A DNA stretch of 64,000 bases, from NCBI RefSeq assembly GCF_039523795.1, contig NZ_BAAAFZ010000023.1, forward strand, positions 1 through 64,000, in the 5' to 3' direction. Under the pieces are notes generated by a model. It did no database searches. It had not been told where the DNA came from and worked only from the letters and a program-made list of their open reading frames with translations. Below are positions 42,575 to 50,864 of the stretch, piece by piece. Origin of the DNA: Craurococcus roseus. Its GTDB lineage: Bacteria; Pseudomonadota; Alphaproteobacteria; Acetobacterales; Acetobacteraceae. The translations under genes and the position numbers were made by a program. Within the stretch, counting starts at the first letter, position 1. Every line of letters starts with the position of its first letter.

Positions 42575-44193
42575 CGCGCCGCCGCCGCAGCGGCCGGGCG
42601 CACGTCCTGCGCCCGGGTCAGCTCATCCACGCGCGCGGTGTGCTGGAAGCCCCGGCGCGCCGCCCAGATGTTGGTCTGGATGTGCAGCGGGATGACGGCC
42701 ACGTCCTCCATCGCCATCCGCATGGCCGCGACCACCATCTGCTCGCGCTTCTCCCCGTCCATCTCGGTGTTGGACCGCTCGAGCAGCGCGTCCACCTCCG
42801 GGTTCGAGTAGCGCCCTCGGTTGGAGGCGCCCCAGCCGCGCTCGCGGCTGTAGGTGGCGATGATGTTGCGCAGCGGGTGCGAGCCGTCCGGGTTCGAGCC
42901 CCAGCCGATCAGGAAAGCCGAGTACTCCTGCCGGCTCGCGCGGCCGACGAAGACGGACCAGGTCTGCGCCTCGACCGTCGTGCGGACGCCCACGCGGGTC
43001 CACATCTGGCCGATGGCCTGGATGATGCGGGCGTCGTTGATGTAGCGGTCGTTCGGGCCGTTGAGCTGGATCCGGAAGCCGTCGGGGTAGCCGGCCTCGG
43101 CGAGCAGCCGCTTCGCCCCGTCGGGGTCGTAGCGGGGGGCTTCGAGGCCAGGAACATAGCCGTAGACGCCCTCCGGCAGGAATTGGCCCGCGGGCGTCGC
43201 CGCCCCCTCCATGACGCGCTCGGCGATGGCTTGGCGGTCGATAGCCATCGAGAGGGCGCGCCGCACCCGAACGTCCTTCAGCGGGTTGCGGCCGAGCGGC
43301 TGGCCGTCGTTGCCTGTGACGAAGGGGGAGTTCTCGTCCGTCCCCCGCAGGTGGTCCAGCCCGAGGAACACCAGCCGTAGGCCCACCACCTCCGACAAGG
43401 CCACCCGCTGGTCGCGCCGCAGCTTCGCCACGTCGGTCGTCGGCACCTGGTCGATCAGGTCCACGTCGCCGGCCAGCAGCGCGGCGGTGCGCGCCGCGTC
43501 GTTGGTGACCATGCGGTAGTTCACGCGCGCGAAGGCGGGCTTGTCGCCCCAGTAGCCGTCGAAGCGCTCGAACTCTATGCGGTCGCCCTGGCGGTGCGAC
43601 ACCACGCGCCAGGGCCCGGTGCCCACCGCGGCGCGGCCGGAATTGAAGTCCTCCGTCGAGGCGTTCTCGTGCGTCTCCTTGTCCAGCACGCGCACGTTCG
43701 TCATGTCGAGCGGCACCAGCGGGTAGGGCTCGGCGGTGTGGAAGCGGACGGTCAGCGGGTCCACCACCTCCACGCGCTTGATCGGCCGCGAATACACCGC
43801 GAAGGAGGACGGGCTGTTCGGCACGTTCGGCAGCCGCGCCAGGGTGAAGGCCACGTCCTCGGCCGTGAACGGATTGCCGTTGTGGAAGCGCACGTCCGGC
43901 CGCAGCTTGAACTCCCACACCGTCGGCTCGACCGCCTTCCACTCCACCGCGAGGCCCGGGACCTGCCGCGACTGCGCGTCGGTGTTCACCAGCCGGTCGA
44001 ACACCATGTCCGCGACCGCGTTGTTGGGCGAGAGCTGGTGGTAGTGCGGGTCGAGCGACGTGACCGGCGCCGCCACCGCCACCGTCAGGGCCGCGCCCGC
44101 CGCGGGCGCCGGCGGGGTCTGCGCGGCGGCGGGCGCGGCCGCCGCAATGGCGAAAGCGGCGGCGAAACCCGCCGCCCTGGCGATGCCTTTCAT
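42571..44193 (-). CDS. Peptide ABC transporter substrate-binding protein
   Basis: 540 residues. Signal peptide MKGIARAAGFAAAFAIAAAA ending AAAQ. SBP family 5 (DppA/OppA) elements: SLDPHYHQLSPNN at the mature start, WEFKLRPDVRFHNGNPFTAEDVAFTL, VGTGPWRVVSH and RAALSMAID-type helix RRALSMAIDRQAIAERV. It binds short peptides or related ligands in the periplasm. First gene of the operon that continues with DppB-C-D-F genes; divergent from a paralogous SBP gene with a 160-base shared control region. Confidence 0.92.
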   Translation of the reverse strand: MKGIARAAGFAAAFAIAAAAPAAAQTPPAPAAGAALTVAVAAPVTSLDPHYHQLSPNNAVADMVFDRLVNTDAQSRQVPGLAVEWKAVEPTVWEFKLRPDVRFHNGNPFTAEDVAFTLARLPNVPNSPSSFAVYSRPIKRVEVVDPLTVRFHTAEPYPLVPLDMTNVRVLDKETHENASTEDFNSGRAAVGTGPWRVVSHRQGDRIEFERFDGYWGDKPAFARVNYRMVTNDAARTAALLAGDVDLIDQVPTTDVAKLRRDQRVALSEVVGLRLVFLGLDHLRGTDENSPFVTGNDGQPLGRNPLKDVRVRRALSMAIDRQAIAERVMEGAATPAGQFLPEGVYGYVPGLEAPRYDPDGAKRLLAEAGYPDGFRIQLNGPNDRYINDARIIQAIGQMWTRVGVRTTVEAQTWSVFVGRASRQEYSAFLIGWGSNPDGSHPLRNIIATYSRERGWGASNRGRYSNPEVDALLERSNTEMDGEKREQMVVAAMRMAMEDVAVIPLHIQTNIWAARRGFQHTARVDELTRAQDVRPAAAAAAR

Positions 44194-44353
44194 TGTCGTC
44201 CCCGAAGCCGATCCGCCCTGCGGTCTAGCAGCCGGCCCGTGGGGCGCCTAGTTCGCCGCCCGCCGGCCCCGGGGTCGTGATGCCGGGCCCGGTTTTGCCG
44301 GCGGCGCGGCGGCCGCTAGGGTCCCGCGCCACCGCCGAGCCGAGGAGCCCCGG

Positions 44354-45952
44354 ATGCCGAAGCCTTCCCTGTCCCGCCGCAGCCTGGCCGCCGCCGCCGT
44401 CTTGGCGCTGGGTTCGGCCGCAGCCGCCCCAGCGGCGGCGCAGAACCTGACCATCGGCATCGGCGGCTCGCCCACCTCGCTCGACCCGCACTTCTACAAC
44501 GCCTCGCCCAACATCAGCCTGACCATGCACATCTTCGACCGGCTGGTGGAGCAGGACGCCCGCGCCCGGCTCCACCCCATGCTGGCCGAGAGCTGGAAGG
44601 CCGTGTCCGAGACGGTGTGGGAGTTCAAGCTGCGGCCCGGCGTGAAGTGGCACGACGGCCGCGACTTCACCGCCGAGGACGTGGCCTTCACGGTCGCCCG
44701 CGTCCCCGACGTGCCGAACAGCCCCGCCACCTTCGCGGGCTTCGTGCGCGCCATACAGCGCGTGGAGGTGGTGGACCCGCTGACCGTCCGCTTCCACACC
44801 GCCGCGCCGCACCCGCTGCTGCCGGTGGACCTCGCCTCCTTCCAGATCGTGTCGAAGCACGCCGGCGAAGGCGCCTCGACGGAGGACTACAACAGCGGCA
44901 AGGCCGCGATCGGCACCGGGCCCTACCGCCTGTCCTCCTACCGCGCCGGCGACCGCACCGAATTCGTCCGGAACGACAACTACTGGAAGGGCCCCGAGCC
45001 CTGGGCGCGGCTGTCCTACCGCTTCATGGCCAACGACGCCTCCCGCACCGCCGCGCTGCTGGCCGGCGACGTGGACATGATCGACCAGGTTCCGTCCAAC
45101 GACCTCGCCCGGATGAAGCGCGACCCGCGCGTCACCGTGTCCGAGATCCAGGGCCTGCGCCTGATCTATCTCGTGCCCGACTACTCGCGCGGCGAGGGCA
45201 CGCCGCCGGTCTTCGTCACGGACAACGACGGCAAGCCCCTGCCCAAGAACCCCTTCCTCGACCCCCGCGTGCGCCGCGCCATGTCGGTCGCCATCAACCG
45301 CGACGCCCTGGCCGAGCGCGTGATGGAAGGCACCGCCAAGCCGAACGGGCAATGGCTGCCGGAAGGCGTGTTCGGCTACAACCCGGAGGTGCGCGTGCCG
45401 CCCTTCGACCCGGACGGCGCCAAGCGGATGCTGGCCGAAGCCGGCTATCCGAACGGCTTCCGGATGACGCTCACCACGCCCAACGACCGCTACCCGAACG
45501 ACGCCCGCACCGCGCAGGCCGTGGCGCAGATGTGGACGCGCATCGGCGTGCGGACGGAGGTGGACGCGATCCCCTGGGCCGCCTACTCCGCCCGCGCGGC
45601 GCGGCAGGAGTTCAACATGCGGCTCGTCGGCTGGGGCAGCTCGACCGGCGAGGCGAGCTACATGCTCGTCAATATCTTCGGCACCTTCGACCGCGAGCGG
45701 CGCTGGGGTTCGGCCAACAATTCGCGCATCTCCGACCGCGAGTTGGACGCGCTGACGGAGCGCGCCTCCTCCATCCTCGACGACGAGAAGCGCGAGGCGG
45801 CCCAGCGCGAGGCGGTGAAGATGGCGACGGACCGCACGCTGGTGATTCCGCTCTTCCAGCTCGTCAACTCCTGGGCGCTCCGCAAGGGCTTGACCTACGA
45901 CGCGCGGATGGACGAGCGGACGGTGGCCATGGGCGTGCGGCCCGCGCGGTAG
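44354..45952 (+). CDS. Peptide-type ABC substrate-binding protein (paralogue)
   Basis: 532 residues, clearly related to the neighbouring SBP (shared TVWEFKLRPxVxxHxG, GTGPxRxxSxRxGDR, RRAMSVAIN and AGYPNGFRMTLTTPNDRY). The signal peptide SRRSLAAAAVLALGSAAAAP carries a twin-arginine-like SRRS, so Tat export is possible. No permease follows on its strand; it probably shares the membrane components encoded divergently, giving the transporter a second ligand range. Likely product of a gene duplication. Confidence 0.9.
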   Translation: MPKPSLSRRSLAAAAVLALGSAAAAPAAAQNLTIGIGGSPTSLDPHFYNASPNISLTMHIFDRLVEQDARARLHPMLAESWKAVSETVWEFKLRPGVKWHDGRDFTAEDVAFTVARVPDVPNSPATFAGFVRAIQRVEVVDPLTVRFHTAAPHPLLPVDLASFQIVSKHAGEGASTEDYNSGKAAIGTGPYRLSSYRAGDRTEFVRNDNYWKGPEPWARLSYRFMANDASRTAALLAGDVDMIDQVPSNDLARMKRDPRVTVSEIQGLRLIYLVPDYSRGEGTPPVFVTDNDGKPLPKNPFLDPRVRRAMSVAINRDALAERVMEGTAKPNGQWLPEGVFGYNPEVRVPPFDPDGAKRMLAEAGYPNGFRMTLTTPNDRYPNDARTAQAVAQMWTRIGVRTEVDAIPWAAYSARAARQEFNMRLVGWGSSTGEASYMLVNIFGTFDRERRWGSANNSRISDRELDALTERASSILDDEKREAAQREAVKMATDRTLVIPLFQLVNSWALRKGLTYDARMDERTVAMGVRPAR

Positions 45953-45967
45953 CGCCGGCCTTCCCGA

Positions 45968-46432
45968 TCACTCCTCCGTCGCCGGCGCCACGGGAAGGAT
46001 CGCGCTCTCCTTCACCGTGGCGAGCGCGACCAGCGTCTCCAGCCTTTGCACGCCGGGCAGCGGCCGCAGTTCCTCGTTGAGGAAGGCGTCCAGCGCCGCG
46101 AGGTCGGAAACGCGGAGCTTGAGCAGGTAGGTCCAGGGGCCGGTGACGGCGTGGCACTCCAACACCGCTTCCTCTCCCCTGACTCGGTCGCGGAAGGCGG
46201 CGTCGTCCCGCCCCGGCGCCACCGACACCAGCGCGTGCGCCAGGAGAGGGCAGCCCACCTCGGCCGGGTCGAGGTCCGCGCGCCAAGCGCGGATCACGCC
46301 CCGCTCCTCCAGGCGCTTCACGCGTTCGGCGGTGGCGGACACGGACAGGCCGGCGACCTTCGCCAGCTCGGCGAGGCCGGAACTGCCGTCCTGCTGCAAG
46401 GCGACGACGATGTTCCGGTCTATCTCGTCCAT
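45968..46432 (-). CDS. Lrp/AsnC family transcriptional regulator
   Basis: 154 residues. N-terminal helix-turn-helix: MDEIDRNIVVALQQDGSSGL, then LAELAKVAGLSVSATAERVKRLEERGVI, followed by the RAM ligand-binding domain with LAHALVSVAPGRDDAAF, VLECHAVTGPWTYLLKLRV. These regulators respond to amino acids. It lies downstream of odc on the same strand but beyond a strong terminator, and next to peptide-uptake genes, so regulation of amino-acid or peptide metabolism is plausible. Confidence 0.9.
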   Translation of the reverse strand: MDEIDRNIVVALQQDGSSGLAELAKVAGLSVSATAERVKRLEERGVIRAWRADLDPAEVGCPLLAHALVSVAPGRDDAAFRDRVRGEEAVLECHAVTGPWTYLLKLRVSDLAALDAFLNEELRPLPGVQRLETLVALATVKESAILPVAPATEE

Positions 46433-46473
46433 GGCCGGAGCTTATGCGGCCCGGCTGGGTTTGTGAAAGAGGA

Positions 46474-46500
46474 GCGCGGCGCCGGGGTCCGGCGCCGCGC
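46474..46500 (-). terminator. Intrinsic terminator of odc
   Basis: GCGCGGCGCCG (46474-46484) pairs perfectly with CGGCGCCGCGC (46490-46500), five-base loop. Reading the minus strand, TCCTCTTTCAC follows the stem, giving a pyrimidine-rich tail. It begins eight bases after the odc stop. Confidence 0.8.
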
Positions 46501-46508
46501 CCCGCCCG

Positions 46509-47639
46509 TCAAACGTAGTGCTCGGCCAGCGGTTTGAAGCCGTTGAAGAACTGGCTGGCGTAGCTGGTGACGTAGGCGCCCGTCGCCAGCAGCTCCACCC
46601 GGTCGCCTGCGTCGAGCGAGAGCGGCATGCGGTAGTTCGACTTCTCGTACAAGGTGTCCGTGCTGTCGCAGGTCGGCCCCGCGATGGTGACGGGCCCTTC
46701 CGCCTCGCCGTCGCGCGGCGTGCGGAAGGCGTACTTGATCGCCTCGCCCTCCGTCTCGGCCAAGCCGCCGAAGCGCCCGATGTCGAGGTAGACCCAGCGC
46801 ACCGGGTCGTCCTTCGCCTTGCGCGACACCAGCACCACCTCGGCGCTGACCACGCCCGCGTCGCCCACGATGAAGCGGCCCGGTTCCACCAGGATGTCCG
46901 GCAGAGCGTTGCCGAAGTGCTCCGCCATGGCGCCCATGATGGCGGCGCCGATGTCGTCGATCTCCGGCACCTCCTGGCGATAGCGCACGGGGTAGCCGCC
47001 GCCGAGGTTGACCATGCGAACCTTCACGCCGGCGTCGCGCAGGTCGGTGAAGAGCATGGCGACCTTGGCGATCGCCGCCTCGTAGGCCGCGGTGTTCACC
47101 TGCTGGCTGCCGACGTGGAAGGACAGGCCGAACGGGTCCAGGCCGAGTTCGCCGGCCAGCACCATCAGCTCGCGCGCCATCTCGACCTCGCAGCCGAACT
47201 TGCGCGAGAGCGGCCACTCGGCCCCGTCGTTGCCGACCAGGATGCGGCAGTAGACGCGCGAACCCGGCGCGGAGCGGGCGAGCTTGCGCAGCTCGGGCTC
47301 CGAATCGAAGGCGAACATGCGCACGCCGCGCCCGTAGGCCGCGCGGATGGCGCTCTCCTTCTTCACGGTGTTGCCGTAGCTGATGCTCTCGGGCGCCGCG
47401 CCGGCCTCCAGGCAAGCCTCGACCTCCTCGAAGCTCGCAGCGTCGAAGCAGGAGCCGAGGCCCACCAGCCGGTCGAGCACGGGCGCGGCCGGGTTGGCCT
47501 TGACGGCGTAGTAGATGCGCGCGAGCGGCATCGCCGCCTTGAGCCGGCGGTAGTTCTCCTCCACCCGGTCGAGGTCGAGCACGAGGCAGGGCGTCGCGGG
47601 CGCGGAGTCGCGCAGAAAGGCCGAGAGTTTGGGGGTCAT
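46509..47639 (-). CDS. Ornithine/lysine decarboxylase (PLP, alanine-racemase fold)
   Basis: 376 residues. PLP-binding Lys47 in IYYAVKANP, LGSCFDAASFEEVE, FHVGSQ, EPGRFIVGDAG for phosphate binding and catalytic Cys in GPTCDSTD. This is the eukaryotic-type (fold III) ornithine decarboxylase found in alphaproteobacteria, which makes putrescine; lysine can be a second substrate. ATG 47639 is preferred to an upstream TTG because GGAGGG lies eight bases upstream. The ribosome-binding site is enclosed in a stem and the 425-base leader contains further structure and a small ORF, so regulation after transcription start is likely. Confidence 0.92.
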   Translation of the reverse strand: MTPKLSAFLRDSAPATPCLVLDLDRVEENYRRLKAAMPLARIYYAVKANPAAPVLDRLVGLGSCFDAASFEEVEACLEAGAAPESISYGNTVKKESAIRAAYGRGVRMFAFDSEPELRKLARSAPGSRVYCRILVGNDGAEWPLSRKFGCEVEMARELMVLAGELGLDPFGLSFHVGSQQVNTAAYEAAIAKVAMLFTDLRDAGVKVRMVNLGGGYPVRYRQEVPEIDDIGAAIMGAMAEHFGNALPDILVEPGRFIVGDAGVVSAEVVLVSRKAKDDPVRWVYLDIGRFGGLAETEGEAIKYAFRTPRDGEAEGPVTIAGPTCDSTDTLYEKSNYRMPLSLDAGDRVELLATGAYVTSYASQFFNGFKPLAEHYV

Positions 47640-47642
47640 CGC

Positions 47643-47689
47643 GCCGCCCTCCAAAGACAGAGGACCAACCCCCTCTGCCGGGAGGCGGC
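47643..47689 (-). promoter_or_regulatory. Stem sequestering the odc ribosome-binding site
   Basis: In the mRNA, GCCGCCUCCC (47689-47680) can pair with GGAGGGCGGC (47652-47643), the odc Shine-Dalgarno, with six G-C pairs, one G-U, one mismatch and two more G-C pairs. The loop between contains a second hairpin, GGCAGAGG/CCUCUGUC (47679-47672 with 47663-47656), eight bases with one wobble. The start codon lies four bases beyond. Confidence 0.6.
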
Positions 47690-47732
47690 CCCAAGTTGAC
47701 GAAACGGTCGAACGAACCAGCGACCAAGTGGG

Positions 47733-47754
47733 CCGCCCGGCTTGCGCCGGACGG
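47733..47754 (-). ncRNA. GNRA-capped hairpin in odc leader
   Basis: On the minus strand CCGTCCGGC (47754-47746), loop GCAA (47745-47742), GCCGGGCGG (47741-47733): nine pairs including one G-U wobble, closed by a GNRA tetraloop. Such loops usually indicate a structured RNA with tertiary contacts. It lies between the small upstream ORF and the sequestering stem. Confidence 0.5.
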
Positions 47755-47807
47755 GGTTGCCAGAACGCTTGACGTCGTTGCGTAAACCTTGCGCCGCGGT
47801 GACCCGT

Positions 47808-47888
47808 TTATTCTGCGCCTCCCATGAGCGCGCCGGGTTCCGTGGGCCTGGGGCCAGAGGCACGTGCGTACTGCGTCTGAGAGCGCAT
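47808..47888 (-). CDS. Upstream ORF (26 codons) in odc leader
   Basis: ATG 47888 to TAA 47808. The peptide is MRSQTQYARASGPRPTEPGA followed by LMGGAE. GGAGGGG stands seven bases before the ATG, a better Shine-Dalgarno than most annotated genes in the window. Location about 170 bases ahead of odc suggests a leader peptide whose translation influences downstream RNA folding. No known leader peptide sequence is recognised, and it could be fortuitous. Confidence 0.4.
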   Translation of the reverse strand: MRSQTQYARASGPRPTEPGALMGGAE

Positions 47889-48064
47889 ATATGCCCCTCC
47901 GGCCGGGACGCAAAGAGGAATTGCGGCTCCGGCCGAAAATTTTTCCTGGGGCTCCGACGGTGGCCGGAATCTAACCCTGGTGACAAGGAAGGTTCCCGGC
48001 TGAACCCCGCGTCGGATCGTGCTTTCGCCGGGAAACGACCTGTTCACAGGAGGCCCCGCGGCGG

Positions 48065-49960
48065 TCAGGCGTACATGGCGCCGTACTCCACGAACGGCGC
48101 GATCTTCGCCGTCATCTCGGCGCTGCCCGCGAAGCCCAGCGCCACGCCGGCCCGGCTGTCGATCCCGGCGTCGAGCACCGAGGTGAAGTGGGCCAGCCCG
48201 CCCGCGTCCGCCTGGCGGTCCAGCGCGGTGCGGTAGAGCTGCTCCACGAAGTGCTGGTTGGACAGGCCCCCGAAACGCGCCTGGAACTCGGGCGAAGACG
48301 CCAGGCTGGCGATCAACTCGTTCTGGGCAAGGCCGAACTCGCGCGCGTTCGTCCAGTTCACCAAACCCCCGGCGTCCGGCAGCCGGTCGAGGACGGCCGC
48401 GTAGGCGCGGACCACGTCCACCGCGTCCTCGTTAGCGAACCACATCCCGCCTTTGAAGGCCGCCTCCGTCTTCCCCTTGTTCTCGGCCGTTTCCGCGAAG
48501 CCGTGCAGCACGCCGCCGCGGCCGCCGCCGGCATGGATCGCGTTGGCCCAGTAGTTCACCTCCAGCCTCTCCGTCGGGGCCGGGGGGCGGTCGAGGACGT
48601 TCCGGTAGAGTTCGGTCACGAAGGCGGTGTCGCTCAGCGCGTCGTAGCGGGCGGCGAACTCCGCCGAGGCGGCGAAGCGGTTGGCGACCTCGGCCACGGT
48701 CGCCGTGCCGTCCTGCAAGGCGTCGGCCCAGTGGGAGAAGCCCGGGGCGTCCGGCTGGCGGTCGAACGCGGCGATGTAGAGGCGGTAGAGCTGGCCCGCC
48801 TCGCCGTTCGGGTCGAGGGCGAGGCTTCCGTCCACGAAGCCGACCGTCTCCACCCCGTAAAAGCTGTCCATGCCCTCGGTCGTCGCGATGGTGCCCTGCG
48901 GACCCTCAGCGCCCTTGGCCTGCGCGACCGCCGCCTGCTGCCGCAGCACCGGGGTGTACAGGGTGTCGTCGCCCGCGCCGCCGAACACCGCGTCGCTGCC
49001 CGAGCCGGACACCACGTGGTCGTCCCCGTCGCCCGTGGCGATGTAGTCGCCGTCGCCGTTGCCGTAGACGATGTCGCGGCCGGAGATCCCGATGATCGTG
49101 TTCGCTTGGTCATTGCCTGTGGTGACCAGCGAACCGTTCGGCCCCTGCGACCAGCGGATCGGCAAGGTCATCTTCATCTCGGGCGTGCCATAGATGTGCT
49201 GCACCGCGGCGACGTCGAACGGCCCGATGCCCCAGAGCCCGCCCTTGTCCAGGTAGGACATGACGGTGTTCTTGTTGTTGTCCTCGCTGACCTTGAGCAC
49301 CGGGTCGCCTTGGAACGGGTGCTTCAACCCGATGGCGTGGCCTATCTCGTGCAGCGCGGTCCAATAGCCCTGCGTGCCCGGCTGAAGGGTGGCCCCGGCG
49401 TAGGCGGGCCGGTTGAAGACGATGTTGAAGCCGTAGGGGTCGTCGTTGGGCATCGCCACGCCGAGCAGGTCGTAGACGTCCACGCTCTCCATGAGGAAGC
49501 GGATGCCGTCGAACGACCAATCGTCGGGGTCGGACACCTCCACGAACGTCAAGCCGCTGACCTGCTCCCACGCGCCGAGCGCCTGCCGGATGCTGGCCTT
49601 CTGGACCTCGCTCAGAGGCTGGCCGGACGTGGCGTCGAAACCGGGCCGGGCGGGGTCGTCGTCGTCCCGCGCGTAGTTCGACATGGCGCGCGTGGCGAAG
49701 GTGTAGGTCACCGCCGCCGGGATGCCCACCTGGGGGTCGTTCCAATCGTCGCCGCGCAGCAGGGTCCAGAACCGGGGGCCCGTCCACCCCGGCTCCTCGG
49801 GCGGAGCGGCGCTGGAGATGCTGCCTGGCGGGTCAGGGACCTTGGGCGGGTCGGGCACATAGTAGGTGCGCCCCCATGCGGACACCGGATCGTCCGGCGA
49901 CTGCCCCATGCAAAATCCGCAGTAACAACGCATCCCGGTGAGTTCTTGCTCGGATGACAT
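48065..49960 (-). CDS. Metzincin (M10-like) protease with RTX and DUF4214 repeats
   Basis: 631 residues. No signal peptide; an odd cysteine cluster MRCYCGFC lies at residues 10-17. The protease domain at about 60-260 has the zinc motif HEIGHAIGLKH (H204, E205, H208, H214) and Met-turn VMSY (M234), as in serralysins. RTX-like calcium repeats (GDGDDHVVSGSGSD, GGAGDDTLY) follow at about 285-330. The C-terminal half has four DUF4214-type repeats, for example LYRLYIAAFDRQPDAPGF and LYRTALDRQADAGGL. Type I secretion is expected; no transporter is nearby. ATG 49960 has AGGGGAG upstream. Confidence 0.88.
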   Translation of the reverse strand: MSSEQELTGMRCYCGFCMGQSPDDPVSAWGRTYYVPDPPKVPDPPGSISSAAPPEEPGWTGPRFWTLLRGDDWNDPQVGIPAAVTYTFATRAMSNYARDDDDPARPGFDATSGQPLSEVQKASIRQALGAWEQVSGLTFVEVSDPDDWSFDGIRFLMESVDVYDLLGVAMPNDDPYGFNIVFNRPAYAGATLQPGTQGYWTALHEIGHAIGLKHPFQGDPVLKVSEDNNKNTVMSYLDKGGLWGIGPFDVAAVQHIYGTPEMKMTLPIRWSQGPNGSLVTTGNDQANTIIGISGRDIVYGNGDGDYIATGDGDDHVVSGSGSDAVFGGAGDDTLYTPVLRQQAAVAQAKGAEGPQGTIATTEGMDSFYGVETVGFVDGSLALDPNGEAGQLYRLYIAAFDRQPDAPGFSHWADALQDGTATVAEVANRFAASAEFAARYDALSDTAFVTELYRNVLDRPPAPTERLEVNYWANAIHAGGGRGGVLHGFAETAENKGKTEAAFKGGMWFANEDAVDVVRAYAAVLDRLPDAGGLVNWTNAREFGLAQNELIASLASSPEFQARFGGLSNQHFVEQLYRTALDRQADAGGLAHFTSVLDAGIDSRAGVALGFAGSAEMTAKIAPFVEYGAMYA

Positions 49961-50072
49961 CGCGGGCTCCCCTGGCCGGCGGCACCCTATCAATTCTGCT
50001 TGAACAATAAAAACGTTTTCGCACCAAGGGGCGCTTGCGCGCCGCCCCGCTCCGCGCTCCCTTCCCGGCCGC

Positions 50073-50372
50073 ATGGACCAGCCCCCCGCCGCCCCCGCCG
50101 GACCCGCCGCGATCCGGGCGGAGATCCTCCGACAAACCTCCGCCCGCGGCCCCGACCGCTCCATCTGCCCGAGCGAGGTCGCGCGCGCCCTCGCCGGCGG
50201 GGACGACGGCCCGTGGCGCCCGCTCATGGCGCCGGTGCGGCGCGCGGCGGCCGAACTCGCCCGCGCCGGGCGGATCGACATCCTCCGCAAAGGCAAGCCG
50301 GTGCCGCCGGAGGCGATGCGCGGCGTGATCCGCCTGCGCGCCGCCCCCGCCGCCGCCTCGACGGGCGAATGA
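50073..50372 (+). CDS. DUF3253 family protein
   Basis: 99 residues. AAIRAEILRQTSARGPDRSICPSEVARAL and PWRPLMAPVRRAAAELARAGRIDILRKGKPV match the compact winged-helix-like DUF3253 family. Basic C-terminus. Function unknown; possibly nucleic-acid binding given the fold. Its TGA overlaps the ATG of the DUF1499 gene (ATGA), so the two are coupled. The 112 bases upstream include an AT-rich stretch (49985-50025) between divergent genes where promoters are expected. Confidence 0.8.
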   Translation: MDQPPAAPAGPAAIRAEILRQTSARGPDRSICPSEVARALAGGDDGPWRPLMAPVRRAAAELARAGRIDILRKGKPVPPEAMRGVIRLRAAPAAASTGE

Positions 50373-50821
50373 GCGCCCCGCTCGCCGCCCTGCTCGGCCG
50401 CAAGGCCGAAGGGCTGCCGCCGCCCGAGCCGGTGGACTTCCGTTCGCTCGTGCTGCCGCGCTCGCCCAACACCTGCCTCGCGGCGCCGGCCGGGGCGCAC
50501 CCGGCGGCGCACCTCGCCACGCCGCCTTTGCCGGCGGGCGCGGCCGCCGCGTGGCCGGTGCTGCGGCGCTTGGGGCAGCGCTTCCCCAACACCTACCCCT
50601 TGGCCGAGTGGCCGGAGCGCCGGCAGGCGCAATGGGTGGAGCGCTCCCCCAGGCTGGGCTTCCCGGACGTGATCGCCGCGGAGTTGGAGGAAGGGCCGGG
50701 AGGCGCCGCGGGGCTGTTCCTGTATTCCCGCAGCTTGTTCGGGTGGTCGGACCTCGGGGTGAACCGGCGGCGGGTACAGGCGTGGATAGAGGCTTTGGAC
50801 GCCGCGCTCCGCGCCCGTTGA
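50369..50821 (+). CDS. DUF1499 family protein
   Basis: 150 residues. Conserved elements: RSPNTCLAAP near the N-terminus, QWVERSPRLGFPDVIAAEL, LYSRSLFGWSDLGVNRRRVQAWIE near the C-terminus, the recurring SR-S-x-G-x-SD-x-G-x-N-xx-R pattern of DUF1499. Usually a lipoprotein-like or membrane-associated domain, but no signal peptide is visible here. Function unknown. Coupled to the DUF3253 gene and 43 bases before an ABC exporter gene with the same direction. Confidence 0.82.
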   Translation: MSAPLAALLGRKAEGLPPPEPVDFRSLVLPRSPNTCLAAPAGAHPAAHLATPPLPAGAAAAWPVLRRLGQRFPNTYPLAEWPERRQAQWVERSPRLGFPDVIAAELEEGPGGAAGLFLYSRSLFGWSDLGVNRRRVQAWIEALDAALRAR

Positions 50822-50864
50822 CGCCCCGTCCCGCCTTCCCAGCCCACCAGGAGTCCCCCGCCCG

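Larger units (their letters stand above)
47640..48064. other. 425-base intergenic region, leader of odc
   Basis: No long gene seen. On the minus strand it contains a 26-codon ORF with a strong Shine-Dalgarno, a GNRA-capped hairpin and a stem pairing with the odc ribosome-binding site (separate entries). An AT-rich block around 47936-47945 (AAAATTTTTC) upstream of the small ORF may mark the promoter region. The position fits the alphaproteobacterial speF leader RNA class, not verified here. Confidence 0.6.

Noticed and set aside
47636..47986. Long open frame through the odc leader (117 codons, containing RRKPGGPLGRWFVRPFRQLG)
   Set aside because: No good start codon or Shine-Dalgarno; the shorter ORF at 47808-47888 has both, so only that was listed.
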